64,000 bases of DNA from Apostichopus japonicus (GCF_037975245.1 NC_092575.1:4397501-4461500), one strand, 5' to 3'; counted from the first letter of the stretch, positions 44,646-57,187 are shown. Translations and numbers: made by a program. Notes: generated by a model from the sequence alone, not told the origin.

Positions 44646-45004
44646 CAGGGTTTTCCTAACTTTATCCCCTCATGAACCCCCTGTGGATGTCAGAGTTGTC
44701 CCCGACCTTTTCAAGACACTATAATGCGCATAACAGTGCTTCGTAAAAGATCAAGTTCATAGTGTAATAATGTAATGGAACGGTACCGTACTACAATGGC
44801 AACATAGGCGTATGGAACGCGAAAAGAGTTTGTCGATAGGTACAGTACGACTTTTGTACATTACTAAATTATATGAGATATCAGATTTTGGTTCAACAAA
44901 AAGTACTCTAGTTTTGACTTTCAGAAACGTCTCAGGTACGGTACCCCCTAGGATGGACTCACGCACCCCCTATGGGTTCATGCACCCCAATTTGGGTGCC
45001 CCTG
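44646..45004. mobile_element. Short hAT-like non-autonomous element (359 bp)
   Basis: Starts CAGGGTTTTCCTAACTTT and ends AATTTGGGTGCCCCTG, so the ends are imperfect inverted repeats (CAGGG...CCTAACTTT against CAGGGGCACCCAAATT). A second shared block, CATGAACCC, lies further in from both ends in inverted orientation. The flanks are GTTTAGGT (44638-44645) and GTTTACGT (45005-45012), an 8-base target duplication with one mismatch. CAGGG ends with 8-base duplications are typical of the hAT superfamily. No transposase is encoded, so it would depend on an autonomous relative. The small open frame across it (44757-44966) is not meaningful. Confidence 0.72.
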
Positions 45005-45853
45005 GTTTACGTGGAAGGGAAGTTGGAATGTGACCACAGGTAGCGTCATGCCCCGATCTTCCCTAAACAGAAGTTAATTTGAGGGACGCACATTTCTTGG
45101 CTAATCGGGACCGTGCAGCCCACCGGTTGTAATCCACAAAGATCTTCAATAGTTAATCAGCTTATGATGTAATGATATTTAAAAGTGGTTTGGTCTTGAA
45201 GAAGATATAAATGCCACAAAGTTGCAACCCAACATCAAATGTAAGTTCTCTTAATAATGTAGAGTGATAAGGTACTGTACACTGTGTTTATCTTAAGGTG
45301 GGATTATGAATTCTCTTAACACAGCAAACACTAGTGCCTATCATGGCGACCTAAATTTTCTACTACCAGTTTTGATTGGTTCACTACAGTAACATTATTA
45401 AGATGAGGTACTAAGAGCTCTTCTTTTCCACAGGAATCAGGGCCCCTTTTTGCAACTTTGATTCATGAACAATTTATAATAAAAAAAAATCCTTTCTCAA
45501 TATATAAGAAAACATGGACACCAAATTTTTATATGTAAACGGCTCTATTTATCCTATGTATTTGCTCTATAACATATGTTGAACAGTATTGTATACCTTA
45601 ATTATATTGTAACATCAAATCATGCATATTATCAGGTACATTATACTGTATGTCCCTTACACTCTTCCTTATTTGTCTTTATAGAAATGCATTAAAAGTC
45701 TACACTCTGCTATACAGATATTATATAAGCTTGCAGTATACTTACAGTCTACAGCAGTCTTAACCAACATATAAACTGTATGTCTTAAATACAAACAAAA
45801 TAAAATAAAACTGTTAACAAACTGCTTATCCACTAAAGAGCCTGTGTAGGAGA

Positions 45854-45990
45854 ATGTGTAAAAGTAAGTTGGCCTGACGTTTCGATCCCACCAGGATCTT
45901 CTTCAAAGGCTAAAGCAAAGGCTAAAGGATTTAGCCTTTGAAGAAGATCCTGCTAGGATCGAAACGTCAGGCCAACTTACTTTTACACAT
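45854..45990. repeat. Inverted repeat of two hammerhead-ribozyme-like motifs
   Basis: Left arm 45854-45914 and right arm 45930-45990 are reverse complements over 61 bases with two mismatches, separated by 15 bases (GCAAAGGCTAAAGGA). Each arm carries the GATCC-loop-GGATC hairpin followed by GAAACGTC and AGGCCAAC. The two mismatches fall in or beside the stem II loop (TGCTA against TGGTG), where the effect on a hairpin is smallest. A third identical motif is at 28564-28619. The transcript of either strand could form both the small fold and a long hairpin. The most likely source is a Penelope-like element or a related non-autonomous repeat. Confidence 0.6.
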
Positions 45991-47189
45991 TAAATATAAA
46001 CAACAAGTTGCAAACTACTGTACAGATGCAGTCAGGTATTTAAAGTCTATACTGTACAGTGTACACAATCTATAAAAAAAAAAAAACCTGCTACTGTACA
46101 TAGAGGTGTCGCAAAGACTTGAAAATTTACAGTAATTCGGACATACTCGAGTCTTGAACAATGTCAATGTTACATCTGTCGTGATAATATTTGTAAGCTC
46201 CTTAGACAGTTAGTATTTGTCTCCCATCATCACAAATATCATGCTAAATTTGCCAACCGCAGTGTGTATATATATATTAATATGCATACTGGAAATGCAG
46301 GCTGCTGTACATCCTAACGTGAATGTACAGTACTGCACACCCACTCACAAGCATAAATTCATGTCCCTACGATATATACTGTACCTAATACACACCAAAT
46401 TACAAATATGATATTAAAATAGCTCTGTTGATATTTTTAGCAACCAAATATTTTCCCATCTTGACTTGTCCTCCTTCATAAAAAAAAAATTTTTTAAACT
46501 GCCTCCCCTATTTTTTTATATTTTTTTTTTTGCCCTTTTTGGGGGGCAATTTGGAAAGTTCAAATTCTCCCTAACGGAGCTCTCTAAGTCTTGTAGTTTG
46601 CACGATGAGACTTATAAAATCATTCAAACGGCAAACCGGTTGGCGTAAAATTTCCTTTTCTTTTGCCCTCAGGAATCAAACCGAGTTACTGCCGAGAGAA
46701 AAGCAATTTCTGAGCAAAATTAAATGCTATTGACTCCCTTTCCCTTTTTTCTTCTCTCTCTTCACTCTCTATCTCCTTCTCTCTTCCACGAAAAAACAAG
46801 AAATGTAAAAAACAGTAAAGGCCTTAAAATGGTAGTTGCATGAAATTTTAACACAGTCGAGGTTGAATATATATATATATATAAAGAGTACATACGGTTA
46901 GCTGTCAGACGGGCAGAGCTCGTTCAGTGGGTTTTATTAAGTATCTGACAGAATGAGAAATTTTCTGTCTCTGATGAAGAGGAGAGTTTACAGACAAATT
47001 GTGTCAAACCCATCTCACTCGCACTAATGACATACCAAATTGTGACTAGAAAGCCGAAGAGATGAATATAATGATTAACTGGCTGCTGGCATTAAAGATC
47101 AGAGGCAACAGAAACGTATGTATACTGTACACACCGTATTGTACTGAATAGGTACAAGGCAAATATATGACAATAAATTGTTAAAGGGC

Positions 47190-47492
47190 AATATATTGTA
47201 TGTATTTATGTACAGTATGTATGTGTGTATGTATGTATGCATATATTTATGTATGTATCTTAGATCCTCATGCAAGCAGGAACTCGGGAAGAAGCCTCAT
47301 TGGCTTATCCAAGCCGCAAGCTGACCGAAGTCAGTCTCATAGATTCATATTTAAAGTCCATGATTATGAATTGTCAATTGTCAACAACTCGGTAACTGGA
47401 CGACATACTGTACATTGATCTTCCAAGGAGTGACTCGAACTGGGGATATTATGATTAGAAGACACTGGCGTTAACCACTGAGCTAAAACTCC
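47190..47492 (-). mobile_element. tRNA-derived SINE with ATAC-type simple-repeat tail
   Basis: Read on the minus strand from 47492: GGAGTTTTAGCTCAGTGGTT begins a tRNA-like head of 66 bases with a good A box (TAGCTCAGTGG) and B box (AGTTCGAGTC near 47440-47431), closing with ACTCC that pairs with GGAGT. A body follows (47426-47263), with CTTGGATAAGCCAATGAGGC, then a tail of ATAC/TACA repeats (47262-47190). Head, body and simple-repeat tail in this order are the layout of a SINE transcribed by RNA polymerase III. The head is too short and its acceptor stem incomplete for a working tRNA. No target duplication was seen. The body segment may be one of the conserved SINE central domains; I cannot name it without a search. 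Confidence 0.75.
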
Positions 47493-47837
47493 TATTAGAG
47501 GTTTCACATATATACTATGATCTATAGTATTATAGTAGTCATGTATATATATAGGAAAGAAGAGCTCTGTGGAAATTTTTAAAGCGATATTATTGAATCA
47601 GTGGCGCTAGTTTATAACTCTGAAATCGATTGATCGTTCGATATAACTAAAAAAAAAATCACCACTGCTTAGAGAATTGACTTCTCTTACATTTATAATG
47701 TGAATTGACTTTGCACAGTTCTAACATTTTATTGAAGTGTAATAACAGCAATTCCCAATTGTCCCAATTAAAACATTAAATGCTTTGTTTCTCCCACATT
47801 TGTGTTCGCAATTAAGCGTCGTGAAAATAACTGCTGA

Positions 47838-47865
47838 TTATTATTATTATTATAATTATTATTGT
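47838..47865. repeat. ATT trinucleotide tract
   Basis: TTATTATTATTATTATAATT followed by ATTATTG; a short interrupted microsatellite with no further content. Confidence 0.85.
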
Positions 47866-49779
47866 AGTTTTAAACACTTGGGATAGTCCATTCTGCTGTA
47901 TATGCTTTCTGTTTTTAATGTTTAAAATGTTTAAAATGTTGCAACACACACAGGGGACAGTCACCAGTTTTTCCTGATTAGATAAAATATCGCGTGGGCA
48001 AATTAGTACTGATTCTTAGACCTGTATTGACTGCACAATACTGCATGCATGTAGGTAAGAAGCTGTGGAAATGTTGGAAACCAAAATATAAAAAAACCAG
48101 AACCACTCGTACTACAAAAATATGAAAATATATATAACCGTTTTTACAAGTGGATTAAGGGGAAACAATATTTTTAATTTCATTCATTGCTCTTGAAGGT
48201 TACTTGTCTATTAGGTTTAACAACTTCATTTGGCTTAATTAACTCAACACAATCAAGACAAACTGTGTTTATAACGTAACAGCCTAACAGGTTTTTGCTA
48301 ATTTTGCCGTTTAATCCATTTTCCAATTTACAGTACACTTAAATGCTTTAAAAACCAAACTATAAAGCAGTTGTCATACAGTACAGTATATAGAGTGCAT
48401 CTAATTGTTAACCATCTCTGAAGACGTTTCTAGACTTGTGCTTTGAGACTTGTACTGTATGATTAATAATTTTGTGGCTAAAAGTCATCCAGATTTGAAG
48501 CAAAAGTAGTCCAAAGAAAAAAAGAAAAAACATAGGCTATACATGCACGGTGGCAATTTTACTTTCTTACGTCAAATTAAGCAACAAACCTGGTTAATAA
48601 ATTTAATTATGCAAATTGAATATTCCTTACCTAACTTTCTACTACTGTATGTATAAATGGTAACCTTCCATTTTTTCCCAATGCCCTTTATTCTCACGGC
48701 TACAGTAGATCGACAGATTATATCATACTCTACTTTATTGAAATAAAATTCAAACAATTAACCCCTACAGTGAGAAAAAAGAAGAAAACATTAAACCTGG
48801 AAAAGTGAAGTTTATTACACCAGTTGACAGACACCAAGTGGTGTAATATTTAATACATCCTGCATTAAAGAATAATTCCCAAGATGACCCAATTTTTACA
48901 AGTGTCAAAGACAGAGCTGGCTTGTTGTCTAGATTCTTGCATTAATTTGCTTTCTGCAATTAAAGTAGCTTACATGCATATTTACAGAAACAAAGCCACG
49001 CTTTCAAAAATGGGCATAATTGGAATGAATTTTAATGTACTGTCGCTGCATGCTGTGTGGGATCCTGGGTTCCTTCTCGGATCTAAACACCGACATATGG
49101 TCAAAAGAAACTCCTTTTTTTTTTAAGTACTTTGTTGTATGTTCAAAGGTCATCAGTTATTGACATAAAACGTTAACTAAACCTGTAACAGTTGCCAAAC
49201 TTCTTTTCTGGTTTTACTTTTTGGGACAAAAATCATTATCTACCATTACTGCAAAAGCTATGTAGGTTTGCCCAAAACAATTCTCACCCAATTAACCAAT
49301 TGCCAAATTAGGGAATTTGCAAGTAGCTTCCTAGGGTACCAGAGATCATGTTTTGCATTAGCCATTAGACTCGGTCGCTCTCTGTTCACGTTATTTGACT
49401 TTCGCTTCGATCATCGTTTAACAGGGATTGACAGCGGGGGGAAAAAAAACAGGAATTTATTTGAGACGCCTCTGAGGAGTCACCAGTGAATTGCCTAATA
49501 GCGAGCTTGTTTGCTATCGGCGTCTCTCACAGGTGCACTGTTCCGTGGCATCGTGGATCATTACACGATCAACCACTTGGAGTTCAACAGTCATAGACAA
49601 AAGCGACAGTTCAAGAGAAATTAAGTGGTTGGGGGAGTAAGAGCTTTTAAAAAAAATTTAAGAAAATGAGCTGCTAAGTATCTTGTGTGCTAATCAATAA
49701 AAGGTTGGAAGCCATCTTACAGTAAGTAATCAAACTCTTTCAAAATTTAAAAAGCAATATGTACAGTACATTGCACACA

Positions 49780-49820
49780 GAGTACAGTGTAATAGTAGCG
49801 AGGAGACAGGTAAGTGAGCG
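49780..49820 (+). repeat. Dispersed repeat, 3'-tail copy ending in donor-like sequence
   Basis: GAGTACAGTGTAATAGTAGC then GAGGAGACAGGTAAGTGAGC. It shares GGAGACAGGTAAGTGAG with 31137-31170 and precedes a related, more diverged copy at 50021-50070 by about 240 bases. Confidence 0.6.
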
Positions 49821-50020
49821 GTGCTTTGTGGCAGATAATGTGGAACCACCCCCTCAATATTCCTGTCCAAAAAAAAAGCTGCCTGGAGTTCTTTCTAATC
49901 TGCTGATTAGGATGCAGTGAGTGCCGATAGCCAGAGGTTTGCTTCACACCATTTGGATGATCACTATACTATGTAAAGCCATCATCCCCTAAAATAGGTT
50001 AACAGAACACAGTTGGAAGA

Positions 50021-50070
50021 ATGAGTAGAATGAGCGTGCGATAGATGCGAGGAGATATGTAAGCAAGCTG
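50021..50070 (+). repeat. Dispersed repeat, diverged 3'-tail copy
   Basis: ATGAGTAGAATGAGCGTGCG then ATAGATGCGAGGAGATATGTAAGC. It matches the family at the GCGAGGAGA--TGTAAG positions, with CAGG changed to TATG. Confidence 0.45.
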
Positions 50071-51535
50071 AAGCTACAAAAGGTCAAATTCTAGTCACAG
50101 GCTTTTTCACTTCGGCAGAGTTTGAAAAAAAAATCTTCTTGAAGTACGAAAGTCATAAGGAAAAGTTAACCATAGATGTACAGTACTATCTATCATTGCT
50201 ATAGTTCAGTGAAGACATTTGCAGCTCTAGGCGATAAAAACCCATTACTGTACACAGTGTACTTTGTGGGAGCTTGCCGGTTCATGCCCTGGCAGGCTAA
50301 AGTAAAATGGGTTTAGATTTCCCCCAGGACTAATCCATACTTTTCCATCTGAAGTGGTTTTCCAACTGACTGTACATAGTTGAACAATTCCCAAATTCAG
50401 CCTATCAAAACCATTCACTGAAAATGTCACCATCCAGAATTAAGCGTCAGTACAAACTGTTCTATTCTACTGTATGCGACTTTTCCCACAGGTGCTTTAT
50501 GTATACATACAACCAAATCTGTCATACAGTATTTGCAATTTTGCAACCATAATTTGCATCTCATTTGCATGATACAAGTATACTTAAATACGTTAAGTAT
50601 TGGTTGTACTGTGCACATGGTGTGAAAAATTTTGGTTACACAATGTTTAATAATATGCTCACTCTGAAGCAAAAAAGGCATCGGTGTGGAAAATCGATCG
50701 GAATGCATTTAGTTGTTACCACCAGACCGTGATCAGTAGTGTGGTGGAAAAAACAACCCAAAAATGTCAAAATATTAGCATTTTGTGATATGTTGCCTAC
50801 ATATCATATATGTGTAGATAGCTACATACAATAGATACCTGCTTGTACGTAGGTCCTACAGTAGCTATAACTCCTGTCACTGGTTATTAGTCAATTGATA
50901 TCATCCTTAACTTACTGTAGCGCGCTTCACACAATAGGACAATACATTTAGGAAACCATTAATCCATATATAGAGCAAAGTGATTGTGTTTATTGGTCAT
51001 TGATTGACTCAAATTTAATGCCTTACTTCTCTCATTCTTTTCGATCAGCCACCTTAGACGTCAAGCTAACTCTCTCTCTCTTCCTGCCCAAAACAAAAAA
51101 TCAATACTAGGCAACCTCAAGAAAGCCTTCGCAAAACTGTCAAAGGTATTCTCCTATAAAAGACGCTAAACAATGGGTGAAACTTCTAAAACTTGTCCGG
51201 TTTTTCTTCTCTCTTTTTTCCTTCTTTCCTTTCCACCCAACGGCAACCGACGGACGAGCTTCGTGTGAGCGCGATATTGATTCCCGTTTGTCGTTTTGCG
51301 TTGTCTGTTTTTCCATCTGACAAAGACCAACAACTAGTCAAAATTTATTCAATGAATTGATTTACAGATCTGGTGACTTTTTCTTTTTGTGGGTGGCTTT
51401 GAAAACTGCACAGTTAACTTCATGAATTATGCATTGCCACAATTTGCATATATATTTATGTATTCAACCTGACCAATTAAAGGGTTGAGGGCATTGGACA
51501 ATCACTAGTTACCTACGGATGCAAAATTGGAAAAT

Positions 51536-51706
51536 ATTACAATATATATAATAGTATATAATATACATAATAGTATATAATATATAGTTTATTATAATGT
51601 ATATAATATATATAATAATATATATCATACAATACAATATATTACAAATATATAAATATAAATATATAAATACATATGTATAAATATATATACATATTTC
51701 AAGCCT
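51536..51706. repeat. TA-rich low-complexity block
   Basis: About 170 bases almost wholly of TATA, ATAATATATA and ATAAATATATA words with internal period near 10 to 20. It can fold into alternative hairpins and is a likely site of length change. Confidence 0.85.
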
Positions 51707-51780
51707 ATGATATATACTATTGACAGAGTAGAATCAGGTTCTCCAAAACTTCCTCTTTGGCATAAAGAGAAAGAGATGGT

Positions 51781-51910
51781 TGGCGGAATCTCAAGTGTGG
51801 GATGAAGGGGAGGAGGGGATAGGGTGCAGTGCTAGACCATTACCAATTTTATATTAGGTTAAGTAATTGGGGAAAGTGCTTTAAAAGTAGACTGCATGAA
51901 GACAGGTACA
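51781..51910 (+). repeat. Dispersed repeat copy
   Basis: Contains GGGTGCAGTGCTAGACCATT then ACCAATTTTATATTAGGTTA, matching the GCAGTGCTAAAATGTTACCA and TTATTAGGCTA blocks of the copy at 25340, and ends in GCATGAAGACAGGTAC. Confidence 0.6.
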
Positions 51911-52299
51911 GTACACCGTAAAAGGGTAGCCAAATAAAACTGTTACAATTGGCTAATATACAGAAGGGATTGTTAATCAACTTAGAAGAGCTGAGTAGCT
52001 CAATTGGTTTCAATACAGGTTCTAGCCATAAACTTTCTTACTTTTTTCCATTGTTTTTTGAGTGAAGAAACTTGGTTACTCACTTGTATAGATTATACTG
52101 GTTATAACTACCAGAATCTGAAAGAAACTTGATCGCTGGACTGTATCATTGCAGGAAGCTCGTTGACAAAAAAACAGTACTTTATGCTGGCTGCATGCTT
52201 GCATGCTTTCCAACACTGTACCTTGCAGATAAGTAATGTACAGTGCTCATATTGTGTGGCAGTTACTTCTGAGCTCACAATGACTGCGAACTGTGGTGC

Positions 52300-55200
52300 A
52301 AGCAAGTACTAAAGTCCTTGAAATTTCATATGAGCCATTGCACAAGCCTTATATTATATGCCTTGCTTGTGCCAGTTAGAAATTGTAACAATACTGTATG
52401 TGTAAATATATATGCAATTATAAATTATATACATTTTAATTATATGTACGTATGAAAACAATTAATTAGAGTGATTAGATTGTCAGAGACAGATTAACAG
52501 AAAATAAAAGAGATATACGAAGGTATATAATGTGTATTCAAATTCCAAAAAAGGATTGTCATAAAGGATTTATCACTCCATTTTGAGTTACAAGTGCAGC
52601 GCTATAAAATAAAGGAATTTCTAAAAAAAGTGTGATTCTAAAACTTGGAGTGATTGCAGGATTTTCGTAAATTGTAGTTTTGTCTTATTGCACCTGTAGG
52701 GAAGTCGATTCACGATGTAGAAGATTGTCTTTACAGGCAAATATATTTCCGATTAGTCTAACAAAGTCGTTTTTGGTGGCAACAGTGACCTTATTTTCAA
52801 GTATATAATAATCTAAGCAAAATACAGTATATATGCACAATATATGAGGATACTCTTACATCCCTCTTTTTTTAACACGTGTAACGATCTCCCACTTGTA
52901 AAATTTGTGCTCTAATTTTCCTGTTATCTTGAGTACTTTATACTGACTGAAGTTTATTATTATCAGGCAAGTTGGTTGTACAGTTGTTAACTGTGTAAAT
53001 CCATATACAGACCTCTACAACAACTACTGTTTAGTATGTGGCTTGAACAGACGTGTACACTAGTAGCATTAATTGTCAAACTATTGATTTATTGTCAAAA
53101 TGTTACAAGGAAAGATCTTTCACAGATCATAGACTTTCACGGAGTATCAAACACACTCACGGAGGGACGAAATGCAAAAATTCCAGAAAAAGACAATTTC
53201 ATAAATGTCAAGGGTGTACAACTTTATACCATAGGTACTACTTATACTAGTAAAGTACTGTACAAATGAATCATGATTCTGCTAGAGTTACTGTACATGG
53301 TTGCCAATGATGGCTTGGTAAGTATATATCGTGTCTGTCTCTGATACAAGTCACGCAATACACACATACTATACTGTACCTGTAATAAAAACTTGGATGG
53401 ATATAGATCCATCATTCTTTACTATGAGATCTAAGTAGAGAATGATGATATATATCTTTACTAAGAGATCTACAATAATTATGATGGATATCCATCATTA
53501 TTTACTAGTGTTCAACCGATTATGCATAACAGAAAATACCGATTACCGATTATTTTTTTCATAATCGTACCGATTCCGATTATTTGAAAATGAGAAAAAT
53601 CGGCAATAAAGTTTGACAGAAACAATTATTGTTGTGATTTCCCCCTGTTTCCTTTTGCTTCGTTGTTATACAAGGCTCTAAAGTATCATTTTGTATGAAC
53701 CAAATTACCTCTGGAGTTTCTCGGAAAGAAAAAGAAGTTTTATTTTTTTTTTTAATTTCCAAAATACGGAAATATGACATCCTACCTAGTCAGCACTGTG
53801 CTAAGCGAATGGCCTAACCACCTCGACGTGAATGTCACCTGTTAATGGCTTGAAATGGGCTAAGAATAGTTTCTCAAAATATCCATCTCAAAAAGTATCT
53901 CAGACAAGCACAGCAAACACTAACACACATTTTAAACTACTGTACAGTAATACAGAACATGCAAACACCAAAATTCTGCCAAAATTTCTACAAGGGAAAA
54001 AAAAATTAATACTTGTCATTCAAAAACTGTAATTTGGGCAGACTCTGCAAAAAACTAGTTCAATTTTTTTTCCCCATTTATAAGCAGCACAGATCAAGTC
54101 GTAATTTATTTTTTTCTTTCTAAAAAGAAGTAAATTGGGTGGCTACAATGGATATTTTCCCAGGGTCTTCAAACGCATTATGTTATATGCTGATGCATAT
54201 GAATCAATGCTAAAATGGTAAAGCTTGTGAAACACGAGAACATAAGTAATGTCTACAGCATCATATTCTTTTAGTTCTATTGGCAAGTTTTCTAAACCTA
54301 CTGTACCAAGGTTAAACAACATAATTTTACAATTGATCAAACTAGTACCACAATCCATGTAGGTTTCTGAACCCAGTGAAGATCTTAGGGTGTAATTATT
54401 TTTGTAATATTACATCATTGAAAGAGTTTTCAAAACATTTGACCAGTAATTAACAAAATTAATATAAAAACAAATTTGGAAATTTTAATCATGTTTACAT
54501 TAATTCACTATTTGAAGAAAGAAAAAACACCAGTTGCTAATGAGGCTAAAATTTTATGGGATTTTATTTTAGTATTAAAAAGAAAAACATCCAATTATTG
54601 ATCAAAATTAGGACAAAAAAAGCTGTTTCAAAGTAAATATTTTTGTGCTGATTTATTTTGCCATATTCCAAACTACCAAATTCAAACAATATGGAACTCA
54701 AATCAAGCAAATTATGTTGTGGTGTTTTGGTAATTATAGCTCAATTATACTACGGTGCATTGGAAATAGACTTCCATTGTCAAAGAATTTTTCTTGATAA
54801 GAAATGTACAGTAGCCCCATAGTTGAAGCAACACACCTTGTATTAAAGATGTGTATCATCTCATTACAATATTTATAAATTATTTATAAATTTGTTTGAA
54901 AGAAGACAATTTTTTGAAAGTGATTGACAATGAGAGTAACTGATGTTCTTTACTTAAGGGTAAATAAAGAAAATCAATTAATTGAACATGAGCTTTTATC
55001 CTTAGTTAATGTTGTAAACAGAAATATTTGGTAAAAAAAAATTAGTCACCATTGAAAAATGTGATTATACATGGTAGTCATGTCAACTTTCAACCAAAAT
55101 AAGCAAATCTTTAGGGTCAATCAACCAGAATGATACTATGTGTCTCCGTTATTAAGTTTTTGCCAAATTTATTTACTTACTGTTCAGTAACGAATATGGG

Positions 55201-55300
55201 TCCCAAAACTCATTATTTGGTTACTTTATGAATGACAATATGTACCAGTTTGTATACGTTACACAATATTGGTATGAGACAGACGAGAGAGGAACTTAGA
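52300..55300. other. No gene recognised
   Basis: AT-rich DNA with no supported exon, apart from the CCGATTA cluster listed separately. Frames of 60 to 80 codons (53036-53269, 53580-53780, 53832-54032, 54143-54358) have no recognisable content. Confidence 0.55.
53515..53585. repeat. Iterated CCGATTA motif
   Basis: CCGATTA-type words occur five times in about 70 bases (CCGATTATGC, ACCGATTACCGATTATT, ACCGATTCCGATTATT) with one inverted copy (ATAATCG). It could be the subterminal repeat of a DNA transposon. The downstream ATCGGCAATAAAG adds one further inverted partial copy. Confidence 0.7.
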
Positions 55301-55304
55301 ATTA

Positions 55305-55500
55305 AATTACACTATATAATATATAGTGCGGTATATAAAGTGCACTATATATAGTGCCCTTCATATATATAGTGCACTAAATAGTGCAATTTACTTGCAA
55401 TTTACTTCCTATATACATAAGTTCCTATATACATAAGTGCAATTTACTTCCTATATACATACTGTAAGTTCCTATATACATATATACTGTATATCTATAC
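55305..55500. repeat. Complex AT-rich repeat (ATATAGTGC and TTCCTATATACATA units)
   Basis: The first half repeats TATATAGTGC in both orientations (GTGCACTATATATAGTGC is a palindrome-rich stretch). The second half repeats TTCCTATATACATA four times, with AAGTGCAATTTACTTCC between some copies. Two repeat types are interleaved. Confidence 0.85.
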
Positions 55501-55923
55501 TGCTTTAAATTAGAAGCATTATACTTGATATAAGTATAGTATTATGGTTTTGGTGTTATCATGCAATTATTATAATCTACTGTCATTATACATCTTATGA
55601 CTCATAGTATTGTATGCATCAGTTAATATCATAAAATGCCGCATACAAGTTACATTGGTTTTTAAAGGGAGATTGCAATACTGTACATGTATGTCTGTCA
55701 AAAACTCTAACCACTTACTGTACAAAATTGCAATAGAAACCCCTATTAGAGGATATCAATTGTAGCCCAAAACACACAAATACACACAAACAAATACACA
55801 CAATTCACACATATATACATAACATTAAAAGCTGCATTTTAATTTTTTTTATTTGCTACAGTTCATTAATTACCATACTGATATTGTGTTTAAAAAATTA
55901 AACAAACCATACTACCTGTATAT

Positions 55924-56469
55924 TAAGGTGACCATATTTGTCTGGCTGGAATCAGGGACATTTATTGCGTGACTGATATGGGGGAGGGGTCTAAGGGGAG
56001 GGGGTGTCCCCTTAGAAAATTTTCAAGTGCCTAAGGTGCTCAGATGTAAAATGGTGATACTTAGAAGCACTATTTAAATCAATTTTATTTCAAAAATGTA
56101 GCTTTTTTAAGATGAAATTCACTTACTTTACGTGGTTCATTGAGAGCTTGTGAGTTGCTCATGCTCACACTATAAGTGTCGTTGTGTCGCCGTAGTTGCC
56201 AATTATACGGTCGAAAGAGTGCTAGGCTAGATCGATCTAGCATATTTTTAACAGTGTTTCCACTTTACACTGGCCCATCTGTTCCGTTCTGCGACTGCAT
56301 ACGTGACTAAATTTTGTTTTTACAATTATTTTACTAATAATGTGGGATATTTTCGAAATTCCTGAACATTTTGACGAATCGGGGACATTTTCGGGGACAC
56401 TTGTTCATCGGGGACAGCACACTGTAATCGGGGACTGTCCCCGAAAATTGGGGACGTCTGGTCACCTTA
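55924..56469. mobile_element. hAT-type MITE (546 bp) with perfect ends
   Basis: Begins TAAGGTGACCA (55924-55934) and ends TGGTCACCTTA (56459-56469), a perfect 11-base terminal inverted repeat. It is flanked on both sides by CTGTATAT (55916-55923 and 56470-56477), a perfect 8-base target duplication. The size, ends and duplication length fit a non-autonomous hAT element. Inside, GGGGACA/TGTCCCC words are concentrated next to the right end (six in about 100 bases) and occur in smaller number near the left end, as subterminal transposase-binding repeats do. No open frame of note is present. The perfect duplication and ends suggest a fairly recent insertion. Confidence 0.88.
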
Positions 56470-57187
56470 CTGTATATTCACAGTACTAAATTTTGTGGGG
56501 GCATAAACTTTACTATCCTCAAATGAAAGGGTAATAAACTCACTAATTAGGAAGGGCCTAAAGGGGTTGTACTGTAAGCAGCACATACTGTACTACTGCA
56601 CATATATCAATGTGTTAAATAGTGGGGTATCCTCCACTAATTGGGGGAATATTGTCAGATGCAAATTACAGTTGATCCGAGTCAACAGTAAATGGAGCTC
56701 TTTATATGCTCTCCTTCATGATGGTACACACTACACAAGTTTAACTTGAATCACAATTTTATTCAGAATGAACCATTACATATCTCTAAAAACCACAAGG
56801 AAAGGGAAACATAACTTCCAAATTTGGGATTGTAAAAAATCGTCTACTCCCAAGTACTGTGCTCTATACCAGCAATTTCCCTATGGAATGTGTACACCGC
56901 ACAATGTAGTTGGAGTTACGATGTAGCCAATCGGAGGGGAGGGGATGAGGTCTATGGAATCGTTTAACTCGTTTTCAAAAGTTCTATACGCACTGTGTAT
57001 CTGTTGAATACTGTCACTAATCACAGTTAGCCACAATACAAACTCGCCAAAGTACGATATATACAAATTTCATGTTTCCATTTCATCTCTGCGAAATTAA
57101 TGTTTCAGTTGATTTATAGCGAAGAAAACTTTGCTCCGATATTCAAAAAAAACTTGCTGGTTTGGGAATTTTACCAGTCACCTAACT

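Noticed and set aside
47427-47492. Functional tRNA gene
   Set aside because: It has A and B boxes but is only 66 bases, with an incomplete acceptor stem and no clear anticodon arm; it is the head of a SINE.
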